Assembly (NCBI GenBank): GCA_964395915.1
Contig: CAYNDB010000014.1
Coordinates: 1 to 31,128 of the forward strand
Origin: CAYNDB01 sp964395915
Lineage (GTDB): Bacteria; Nitrospinota_A; UBA7883; JAJRTC01
DNA: 31,128 bases
Reading direction: 5' to 3'
Both the position numbers and the translations under genes were made by a program. Shown piece by piece: positions 23,142-30,236 of the stretch (position 1 is the stretch's first letter; each line of letters opens with the position of its first letter). A model generated the notes under the pieces. It was not told the DNA's origin, ran no database searches, and worked only from the letters and a program-made list of their open reading frames with translations.

Positions 23142-25097
23142 TCAGTCTTCCTCAGGCTCCTCCGGCCTGCCGATATAATATCCTTGGGCTCCGTCCACAT
23201 GCAGGCCGGATAACGCCTTCAGCGCCTTTTCCGATTCAACGGATTTGGCAACCATTGTAATGTCAAGCCCATGCCCGATTTCAGATATTGCCTGAACAAA
23301 AAACTGGTTATCCTTATTTTTGTCCAGGTCCAATATATAGCTCCCGTCAATTTTTATGTATTCAAGCTTCAGATCACGTAAAAAGCCGAACGAGGTTGAA
23401 CTCACTCCAAAGTTATCGATTGTAACTTTTGCTCCAATATCGACAACCTTGTCAACAAAAGTCTTGAAAGCGTCAATATTATAAATAGCGCCGTATTCAG
23501 AAACTTCAAAAACCAACCTGGAAGCGGCGTCATAATCATTTTTCAACGTTTGACAAAGCCAGTCGACGAAATCGGAGTTGAAAGCCGATGACGCGAAAAG
23601 ATTCAACGAAAAAATATCTTTAGAGTGTGGCTGAGCGTTTATATGACCAATAACTTTTTCTACTAGCAGTTTGTCGATCTCAATCGTCATGCCCAGCCTG
23701 TCAACCATCGGCATAAACACCGCCGCTGGAATATACGACCGGTCTTCAGCCTGAATCCTTGCAAGAGCTTCGTAATGAAGCGTTGTCACACCGTCACAAG
23801 ACTTGATGGGCTGGTACAAAAAGAAAATACGTCTTGTGTCGATTACTTTGCCGATAAAATCTTTCCACTCCCTCGCGCCCCTGATCTCTTTTTCCCTGAG
23901 TATTTCACGGTCATAGAGGCTCCACGTGTTTGGCCCCTTTCTCTGCGCCTGACGCAACGCCATATCCGCTTCCGCCAGCAGTTTTTCCACAGTCAGATCA
24001 GTTTTGTAGTAGCCTATGCCCACATGCCCTGTTCCTCTTTCCATTCCTTCAAATTTGGAGCGGGCAAGACCTTCGCTAATTTTGGCCCCAAGCGCTTCCG
24101 CCTCTTCCAACGTCATGTTAGGGGCAAGTATGCCGAATTCAGCCCCTCCCAGTCGTCCGATAGAAGCGTTTTGAATATTCACGCTTTCAGATTGGATCGT
24201 AAAGGCCACGCTTTTAAGCAAGTTGTCACCTTCTGAATAACCGAAGCGGTTATTGTATTCGGTAAAATCAGAAACCCTTATTATGAACAACGCGCCATAC
24301 GCCACTTCATCTTTGGAGCTTACCATGTGCTCAAGCCGCATATCGAAGCCACGCCGGTTTCGAAGCTTGGTCACAGGGTCTGTGTATGCCTCATGGCGCA
24401 ACTTCTCGGCAAGGTCAGTCTGCTCCTCTATGATTCGCTTGATTTTCAATGTCATGTTGTTCATGGCGGTTACAACACGACGCAGCTCTCTTGTCCTCGG
24501 AAGCTTGGCGGGTTCAGGGAAATTTCTTTTGGATATGGCGGTAGCCTGTTTTTCTACATCTTTCAGTGGTAAAAGAACCATTTTTGTCATCACAATAGCC
24601 ACAGCAATCGCCAAAACCAGCATTATTAGAAACCACTGGAAGGTGTCGACCGTGTTCCGCCATAGTTTGTAATACGCGTACCCCGGATGACTTCTAACAG
24701 TCACGGTGGCGCCCCGCTTCCAACCTGTAGTGACAATAGATTCCCGCTGTGGCGGCTCAAGCCTGATAATAGCGACAAACCATTCTGGAACATTTTCAAT
24801 TGTCATCTTGCTATAACGGGTTATGATTTTTTCTCCATCGGCTCTGGTAACGGTAATTTCCTGATAAAAGCCTCTATCGAATATCGCGTCTACCATGGAG
24901 TTCATCATCGGTAAGTCATTTTTGGCAAGGTGCGGACGCAACGACAAGCCAAGCGAAGTGGCTGTATCCTGCGCATGTGACTCCAGCTGCGACGTAAAAT
25001 ATGAGCGTATGTTGTAAACGCTGATGCCAAGAGTGCCTATAAATATAAGGAGGAAAAGAAAAGAAATTCCGGCTATCAACTGCTTTGACAATGTCAT
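23142..25097 (-). CDS. lapD: LapD-like c-di-GMP receptor (degenerate GGDEF-EAL)
   Basis: 651 residues. Order: membrane helix (7-28), periplasmic LapD/MoxY-type domain (about 30-150) with Trp126 in TTGWKRGATVTVRSHPGYAY, second helix (153-175), HAMP (175-228), GGDEF domain (235-395) and EAL domain (425-645). In the GGDEF domain the signature is GGAEF (317-321). In the EAL domain the EAL motif (443-445) is present, but DDFG is DNFG (561-564) and the usual VAEGVE is VAKSVE (616-621), so it should bind rather than make or break c-di-GMP. LapD sequesters LapG through the periplasmic Trp loop when c-di-GMP is high, keeping the adhesin on the surface. AGGAGG lies 9 bases before the ATG. lapG is 37 bp upstream. 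Confidence 0.9.
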   Translation of the reverse strand: MTLSKQLIAGISFLFLLIFIGTLGISVYNIRSYFTSQLESHAQDTATSLGLSLRPHLAKNDLPMMNSMVDAIFDRGFYQEITVTRADGEKIITRYSKMTIENVPEWFVAIIRLEPPQRESIVTTGWKRGATVTVRSHPGYAYYKLWRNTVDTFQWFLIMLVLAIAVAIVMTKMVLLPLKDVEKQATAISKRNFPEPAKLPRTRELRRVVTAMNNMTLKIKRIIEEQTDLAEKLRHEAYTDPVTKLRNRRGFDMRLEHMVSSKDEVAYGALFIIRVSDFTEYNNRFGYSEGDNLLKSVAFTIQSESVNIQNASIGRLGGAEFGILAPNMTLEEAEALGAKISEGLARSKFEGMERGTGHVGIGYYKTDLTVEKLLAEADMALRQAQRKGPNTWSLYDREILREKEIRGAREWKDFIGKVIDTRRIFFLYQPIKSCDGVTTLHYEALARIQAEDRSYIPAAVFMPMVDRLGMTIEIDKLLVEKVIGHINAQPHSKDIFSLNLFASSAFNSDFVDWLCQTLKNDYDAASRLVFEVSEYGAIYNIDAFKTFVDKVVDIGAKVTIDNFGVSSTSFGFLRDLKLEYIKIDGSYILDLDKNKDNQFFVQAISEIGHGLDITMVAKSVESEKALKALSGLHVDGAQGYYIGRPEEPEED

Positions 25098-25134
25098 AAG
25101 CGATTTCCTCCTGTCGGCCTTGGTTCCATCATAG

Positions 25135-25836
25135 TTATTTTCTCAGCCCTTGCCGTTCCATGCGCAAGCCAAGATCAGTCCAGAGGCTTAAACGCTCGGA
25201 GCCGCCAACTCTTTTGCCGAGCCCTCGCTCTTTTGCCAGCCACAAGCCATCACCGTTAAAGCTGTATACCGGGGCGAGATCAGTCCTCGTGGAAGCCGGC
25301 CTTATTTCCTCGATAAGGTTGTCGAGAACCAATGGCTCCGCAAGCGGATCAGAATAATAAGTCAGCACCATATGTGACTGGTTTAGCTCAAGAGCTTTTA
25401 CATATGTTATCAGCATTTTCTCCACCGCCACGCCCATTTCTTTCAAGGTGAAATATTTTGCGATTGAAAAATCTTCACAATCCCCACCGTTTGTGACTAT
25501 AAACTCTATGGGTGTCGCCCAGTAATCATTTTCACCCCAATGCTCTAAATCATCGACGAAACGGAGTTCGTTGAAAAAATCGTTTACAACTGAAAGCTTT
25601 TCCATCTCGTCGTACTTGGAACCTTCCGCAATCAATTCCTGCCAGGCCACCAAACGCCCCCTGGCCTTCATCCCATATTCATCTTTTACCTGCTCAAGCA
25701 GTTTTTCGCTTAATCCAAAATCACCGGCCATTACCATGGCGGAAACTGAAAGCATGAACAACCCGATTATCAACCACAACCTTTTAGCAATCTTGATATC
25801 ACAACGTGTAAAAAACGTCTGGAATTCAAACATCAT
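25135..25836 (-). CDS. lapG: LapG-like periplasmic transglutaminase-type cysteine protease
   Basis: 233 residues with a signal-anchor stretch (21-36). The BTLCP domain has WxxxDYWATPIEFIVTNGGD, catalytic Cys120 in GGDCEDF, His155 in QSHMVLTYY and Asp172 in VLDNLI. Spacing of 35 and 17 is close to that of Pseudomonas LapG. Asp119 and Glu121 flanking the Cys fit the calcium site that LapG needs. LapG cleaves the N-terminal part of a large RTX adhesin such as LapA, releasing it from the outer membrane, and LapD next door inhibits it. No large adhesin or type 1 secretion genes appear in this window, so the substrate must lie elsewhere. Weak Shine-Dalgarno; a second ATG follows the first. Confidence 0.9.
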   Translation of the reverse strand: MMFEFQTFFTRCDIKIAKRLWLIIGLFMLSVSAMVMAGDFGLSEKLLEQVKDEYGMKARGRLVAWQELIAEGSKYDEMEKLSVVNDFFNELRFVDDLEHWGENDYWATPIEFIVTNGGDCEDFSIAKYFTLKEMGVAVEKMLITYVKALELNQSHMVLTYYSDPLAEPLVLDNLIEEIRPASTRTDLAPVYSFNGDGLWLAKERGLGKRVGGSERLSLWTDLGLRMERQGLRK

Positions 25837-26301
25837 TCACATCTTGCAATTTTGAAAACGCTGTTCGCGTCGAACGATTAAGAACCCTTTGCGGCTCAAC
25901 TTTTTATGCCGGGCAGACCCTGACGGAAGGATATTTAAGCTCGGTAGATAATATCCGGAATAAAGGTGAAATGAAAAAATATAGGCGCTGGCTACTCTCA
26001 TTTAAACAACCCATTACGACAAATTATTTAGCTAATACAAAATGTGGGCAAAAAGAAATTTACGCTTTATATTGTAACAGAACCTGCCGGAATAACATAC
26101 CGTATTCACCCATGTTATTCACAGCGTGATAACGAACTCAAAAGACCAAATAGGTAGTATAATTAAAGGCAGTGGGAAATCGAATATTTCGCCTTATGGC
26201 ATATATTTTGACAACTTTGTTAAGTATTGTGATAGCTATTTTCGTTTATTGGGCTCACCTTTTCAAAAATATAAATTATTGTGGGGAATTGATATAAGAT
26301 A
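25837..26301. promoter_or_regulatory. Divergent intergenic region between lapG and the second phosphoglycosyl transferase
   Basis: 465 bp between divergent genes, so it should hold both promoters. Seen: an imperfect dyad GTTAT-t-CAC-agc-GTGATAAC (26114-26133), a TATAAT at 26158-26163 with no good -35, and a sigma-54-like plus-strand sequence at 26197-26213. I see no gene or RNA gene. Confidence 0.45.
26197..26213 (+). promoter_or_regulatory. Weak sigma-54-like promoter candidate
   Basis: TGGCAT-5 nt-TTGAC resembles TGGCAC-N5-TTGCA: the -24 GG is kept, but the -12 GC is GA. The same bases contain TTGACA, a perfect sigma-70 -35 hexamer, with only a poor -10 (TGATAG at 16-bp spacing). It lies about 90 bases before the phosphoglycosyl transferase start. 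One of the two readings may be right; neither is strong. Confidence 0.25.
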
Positions 26302-27747
26302 ATGGGCATGCCAAACAATTTCGACCGGCGGCGCGGCGGAAATTTCAGACGTAACTCCCGGCTTTTACAGGAGCGCAATTCCTTACTTTCACTTGTCCAG
26401 CTTGTAATTGATGTCACCCTTGCCATGGGATCACTTGGCCTGATTGTAATCTTTAGCGGCTCCACCACCTTTAACCTATACTACCGAGTCCTTGCCGCCG
26501 CAACCGCCTTATTAATGTTTATTTATTACAGCAGATTCGGTATTTACAGCAAGCACACCAATGCATTCGGCACAATAATGAAAATATTGAAGGCGTGGGG
26601 CGCTGTGGTAGCCACATTGATATTCCTCGGCTTCGTGACAAAAACTTCGGCCATCTTCTCACGCCAGATTATTATTATCTGGATAAGCTTTAGCTTCATA
26701 TTACAGCTTTTAGCTCACTATATTTTCCCGCTTCTGCTGGGAGGCCTGCGTGGCGTCGAAAGAAGAAAAGATTATGCGGTAATGGTCGGAGCCGGGCAAC
26801 TAGGCATATATCTTGCCACCAAGATTAACAAAAACCCATGGTTGCGTGTAAGGGTTGTCGGGGTCGTCGATGATAACCAGGAAGCTCTTTCAAACTGGGA
26901 CCTTCCAGAAGCTCCGCCTCTTGGGTCTATCAACGATATTAACAGCATCATAAGCAAACATAACATCAAGTCGATATATATAACGCTCCCTATGAGCGAA
27001 TCAGCCACAATCGAAAAACTGTATCTTGAGCTGCTGGATAAAAGTATAGATATATTCTGGGCTCCCGATATTTTCGACATGATGCTCATTAATCATAATG
27101 TCAAAGAGCTTGCCGGAGTGCCGCTTCTTTCACTTTCAGAGTCACCACTTATCGGCAGCCATGCCCTGGCGAAATCAGCTTTCGACAGAGCTATCGCCTC
27201 CGTGGCTCTTATAATGTTGAGCCCGCTTATGATAGCCACCGCCATCGCTATCAAGCTTACTTCCAAAGGCCCGGTTTTTTTCAAGCAAAAACGTAATGGC
27301 TGGGACGGCGAGGTGTTTGAGGTATGGAAGTTTCGCAGTATGCGCGATCATAAAGAAAATAATGGCGCTGTCCGGCAAGCCACAAAAAACGACCCCAGAG
27401 TTACAACCGTGGGACATTTTATCAGACGCACCAGTATCGACGAGCTTCCACAGCTATTCAACGTGCTGTTAGGACAGATGTCCCTGGTCGGCCCACGCCC
27501 GCATGCGCTGGAGCATAACAACTATTATTCCAAAAAAATCGAATCCTATTTCGCGCGGCACAGGATAAAACCGGGAATCACAGGTCTGGCACAGGTCAAC
27601 GGATTCCGTGGCGAAACCGATACTATCGGGAAAATGCAAAAACGTGTCGACTATGACATGGACTATATAAACAACTGGTCGATAATGCTTGATGTCCAGA
27701 TACTGTTCAGGACCATATTCACCCTCTTGTCAAAAAAAGCCTATTAG
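26302..27747 (+). CDS. WcaJ/EpsL-type undecaprenyl-phosphate glycosylphosphotransferase
   Basis: 481 residues: basic start, about four N-terminal membrane segments (27-135), a Rossmann-like domain (VMVGAGQLGIYLATKI, 165-180), a membrane helix (AIASVALIMLSPLMIATAIA) and the catalytic sugar transferase domain. Catalytic motifs are GPVFFKQKRNGWDGEVFEVW, KFRSMRDH, TSIDELPQLFNVLLG, MSLVGPRPHALEHN and KPGITGLAQVNGFRGET. It loads a hexose-1-phosphate (glucose or galactose in known relatives) onto undecaprenyl phosphate. It is a stand-alone plus-strand gene, divergent from lapG. It is a different subgroup from the XrtA-type enzyme at 15436-16878, so the locus has two possible initiators. No strong Shine-Dalgarno; ATG at 26308 is an alternative start. 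Confidence 0.9.
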   Translation: MGMPNNFDRRRGGNFRRNSRLLQERNSLLSLVQLVIDVTLAMGSLGLIVIFSGSTTFNLYYRVLAAATALLMFIYYSRFGIYSKHTNAFGTIMKILKAWGAVVATLIFLGFVTKTSAIFSRQIIIIWISFSFILQLLAHYIFPLLLGGLRGVERRKDYAVMVGAGQLGIYLATKINKNPWLRVRVVGVVDDNQEALSNWDLPEAPPLGSINDINSIISKHNIKSIYITLPMSESATIEKLYLELLDKSIDIFWAPDIFDMMLINHNVKELAGVPLLSLSESPLIGSHALAKSAFDRAIASVALIMLSPLMIATAIAIKLTSKGPVFFKQKRNGWDGEVFEVWKFRSMRDHKENNGAVRQATKNDPRVTTVGHFIRRTSIDELPQLFNVLLGQMSLVGPRPHALEHNNYYSKKIESYFARHRIKPGITGLAQVNGFRGETDTIGKMQKRVDYDMDYINNWSIMLDVQILFRTIFTLLSKKAY

Positions 27748-27823
27748 CGCTCTGCATGACTGTCAGATTCCACTCAACTAGAGCCTCCAAATAATTTTTT
27801 GGCGCCATTTATTATAGAAAAAA

Positions 27824-27898
27824 TGTCATTCTGAAGCCGGAGGCTGAAGAATCCCTGCTACCATTTGTTGAGATCCTTCGACTTCGCTCAGGATGACA
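27824..27898. repeat. REP/MITE-like palindromic intergenic repeat
   Basis: TGTCATTCTGAAG at the left end and CGCTCAGGATGACA at the right end form an imperfect inverted repeat of about 30 bases per arm around a short centre. The type, with TCATTCTGA and GAAGAATCC arms, is a familiar dispersed intergenic repeat in several environmental bacteria. Only one copy is in this window. It encodes nothing. Confidence 0.65.
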
Positions 27899-27933
27899 AC
27901 AAAAAAACGTAATGCAAATAGCGCTATCACGTG

Positions 27934-27964
27934 ACTGGCTCCAAACACGGAGCCGGTATTTTTT
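27934..27964 (+). terminator. Rho-independent terminator after the plus-strand phosphoglycosyl transferase
   Basis: A 9-bp stem, ACTGGCTCC with GGAGCCGGT (one G-U pair), and a 6-base loop, followed by A and six T (27959-27964). On the minus strand the hairpin is not followed by T. It lies about 185 bases past the gene's stop and just before the convergent SDR gene, so it probably protects that gene from read-through. Confidence 0.75.
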
Positions 27965-27978
27965 CTAAACGGAAGCTT

Positions 27979-28839
27979 TCAGGGGGTAAATTGCGCGGGA
28001 GAATAGCCAAAATCGCGTGTTGCGTCGGAGTGGTCGAAACAAAGATCACGCGACATTCTGTCGGCCATCTCACTTGTAACCTGGTCATAAGAAGGAAGAA
28101 CGCTCAACACCCTTAGCCCCAAGCGTAGCAGTGATAAAGGCATCGCAATAATCCTTGGCTTTTTTCCTTCAGACTCGAAAATCTTCTCGACCATACGACG
28201 GTAGGTCAATGTTTCGGCGCCGCTTAAGTTATATGCTCTGTTGAATGTTTTATCGTTCTCCATGGCGGTGACACACGCAGAGGCCAGATCATCCGCATGC
28301 ACAGGTTGGCGCAACCCGGCGCCAGCTCCTGCGATAACGAAAAAACCGTAACGGCGAATAAAATTTCTTATAGCGGTAACGTTGCGATCCAGGCCGCATC
28401 CGTAAACCAGCGTTGGCCGAAAAATCGTCCAGTCGATATCGCGTTGTTCGCTTTCCTTTTCTATTTCTCGTTCGGCCTCAATAATTCTCTCCATATGTTT
28501 TTTTTCTATTCGAGAGCCGGAATCATGCTTGACGAAAATACTTGTAGTGCTGAACGCTATTATTCTTTTAACACCCAGGCTGGCCACTCTGTCGATTATT
28601 CCCGGCAAAAGCTCCGCCCCCGCGGTATGAATCAGGCAGTCGACCTTGTGGTCAATATCAAACCCCGCAGTCAAGTCCACCTCTTTCCATCTTACGCCGG
28701 ATAAAGAGGATGTGGCGGCGGGTTTCGGGGTTCTGCTTATCGCGATGACATCAAAGCCTGCTGAAGAGAGACGGGGCAAAAGAAAATGACCTATCTGGTT
28801 GGTCGCCCCGGTGACTAACACGCAGGAGCCGGATCTCAA
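27979..28839 (-). CDS. NAD(P)-binding SDR, epimerase/dehydratase family
   Basis: 286 residues. An N-terminal Rossmann start VLVTGATNQIGHFLLPRLSS (7-26) carries TGxxxxxG. It continues with CLIHTAGAE, IIAFSTTSIF, DWTIFRPTLVYGCG and RQPVHADDLASACVTAM, all typical of atypical/extended SDRs. The usual YxxxK catalytic pair is not evident (the region reads SRIEKKHMERII), so it may bind a nucleotide without classic epimerase chemistry. The start is TTG at 28839, directly after the glgC stop and in the same frame, with GGGAGGG 8 bases before it. Substrate is unknown; a nucleotide sugar is a reasonable guess. Confidence 0.8.
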   Translation of the reverse strand: MRSGSCVLVTGATNQIGHFLLPRLSSAGFDVIAISRTPKPAATSSLSGVRWKEVDLTAGFDIDHKVDCLIHTAGAELLPGIIDRVASLGVKRIIAFSTTSIFVKHDSGSRIEKKHMERIIEAEREIEKESEQRDIDWTIFRPTLVYGCGLDRNVTAIRNFIRRYGFFVIAGAGAGLRQPVHADDLASACVTAMENDKTFNRAYNLSGAETLTYRRMVEKIFESEGKKPRIIAMPLSLLRLGLRVLSVLPSYDQVTSEMADRMSRDLCFDHSDATRDFGYSPAQFTP

Positions 28840-30129
28840 CTAAATCACCCTCCCGGCGGGGATTATGGCGTTTTTCGGAATTACGACTATGCCGTTGCGG
28901 ATATGGTAGCAGTCGCCATCCTCCTCGTCGACTCCGCGTTCATTTATTATTTTCACACCAGCGCCGACACTTACGTTCTTATCAAGTATTGCGCGTTTTA
29001 TCTCGACTCCGTCGCCTATCCCTATAGGAGGCAGGTCTCGCTCGCCCCATGGTCGATCAAAATAATCCGCCCCCATGATAACCGCCTCATCGATGTCGAC
29101 GTTTTTACCAATTCTGGAACGGATGCCGATTACCGATCGAACTATCGACGACCCCTCGTCGAAAAAACAGCCATCGCTGACAATCGATTCTGAAACGTTC
29201 GCTCCGTAGAACCGTGACGCGGTCAGAAACCTCTGCTTTGTATATATTTTTTCCGCGTCTCCGCCGAAAAAATCAAACGGCGCGTCACGCTTGCCGATCA
29301 GGATATTGGCCTCGAAAAATGACTTTATCGTGCCGATATCCTCCCAATATCCGTCAAACAAGCTTGCTCTCGTATCGTATCTGGAAAGAGATGAAGGAAT
29401 AACATCCTTGCCGAAATCTATTTTTTGCTCATCTTTCAAAACCTCCATCAACACATCCGTTTCGAACACGTATATGCCCATACTGGCAAGCCACCGCTTG
29501 CTGTTGTCCGTTACTCCGTGTTCTTTGGCAAAGGAGTCGCTTATACGGTATTTTTCTATGACCTCGTCATCCTCAGGCTTCTCGACAAACTCAGATATAT
29601 GCCCCACATCGTCTATCCGCATAACACCGAAGCCTGCGACCTTGTCGCGCTCCACAGGCAAAACGCTGATGGTTATATCAGAGCCGCTTTTGATGTGCGA
29701 TGACAAAATATTCCTGTAATCCATTTTATACAGCTGGTCGCCACTCAATATCATCACCCTCTTGAAACGGGTCATATTGGCAAAATGCACACATTTGCGC
29801 ACAGCGTCGGCAGTTCCCTGAAACCAGTCCACGGCGCCACTATCGGTCTGTGTCGCCGCCAGAACGCTGACGAACCCCCGGCTGAACACATCCATACGAT
29901 ACGACTGCGAAATATGCCGGTTCAATGACGCGCTCATAAACTGCGACAGGATGTATATCTTTCTAATACCGCTATTGATACAATTGCTTATCGGCACGTC
30001 TATAAGACGGTATTTCCCTCCAAGCGGCACAGCGGGCTTGCACCTCTCCTTTGTCAGCGGATAGAGCCTCGTCCCTCTACCCCCGCCCAGAATAACCGCC
30101 AGAGTGTCATCGGTCCATATGCCGTTCAT
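28840..30129 (-). CDS. glgC: Glucose-1-phosphate adenylyltransferase
   Basis: 429 residues, normal length. The nucleotidyltransferase domain begins AVILGGGRGTRLYPLTKERC (11-30) and continues KPAVPLGGKYRLIDVPISNC. Catalytic/metal Asp131 is in ILSGDQLYKMDYR, with FVEKP at 181-185, SMGIYVFETDVL, and GYWEDIGTIKSFFEANI. The C-terminal third is a left-handed beta helix (VIMGADYFDRP, VEIKRAILDKNVSV, NAIIPAGRVI) with the usual end. It makes ADP-glucose for glycogen synthesis. It is the first gene of a two-gene minus-strand unit with the SDR and diverges from the family 9 glycosyltransferase over 107 bp. It is probably storage metabolism rather than part of EPS assembly. Confidence 0.95.
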   Translation of the reverse strand: MNGIWTDDTLAVILGGGRGTRLYPLTKERCKPAVPLGGKYRLIDVPISNCINSGIRKIYILSQFMSASLNRHISQSYRMDVFSRGFVSVLAATQTDSGAVDWFQGTADAVRKCVHFANMTRFKRVMILSGDQLYKMDYRNILSSHIKSGSDITISVLPVERDKVAGFGVMRIDDVGHISEFVEKPEDDEVIEKYRISDSFAKEHGVTDNSKRWLASMGIYVFETDVLMEVLKDEQKIDFGKDVIPSSLSRYDTRASLFDGYWEDIGTIKSFFEANILIGKRDAPFDFFGGDAEKIYTKQRFLTASRFYGANVSESIVSDGCFFDEGSSIVRSVIGIRSRIGKNVDIDEAVIMGADYFDRPWGERDLPPIGIGDGVEIKRAILDKNVSVGAGVKIINERGVDEEDGDCYHIRNGIVVIPKNAIIPAGRVI

Positions 30130-30236
30130 TTATAAAATTCCCCGTCAATAAAAATATTTCTTTTACATGAAGAAATAGTATACAGATTTTTTTGGCTGTT
30201 GCAGTTTTTCCGCTTCGATAAGAGAATGTACGAATC

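Noticed and set aside
23775..24236. Long plus-strand ORF (153 codons) inside lapD
   Set aside because: Shadow of the lapD coding frame; Cys/Arg/Phe-rich composition with no domain.
26115..26123. TTATTCACA, a DnaA-box-like sequence
   Set aside because: A single copy with no cluster and no origin-type genes nearby; expected by chance.
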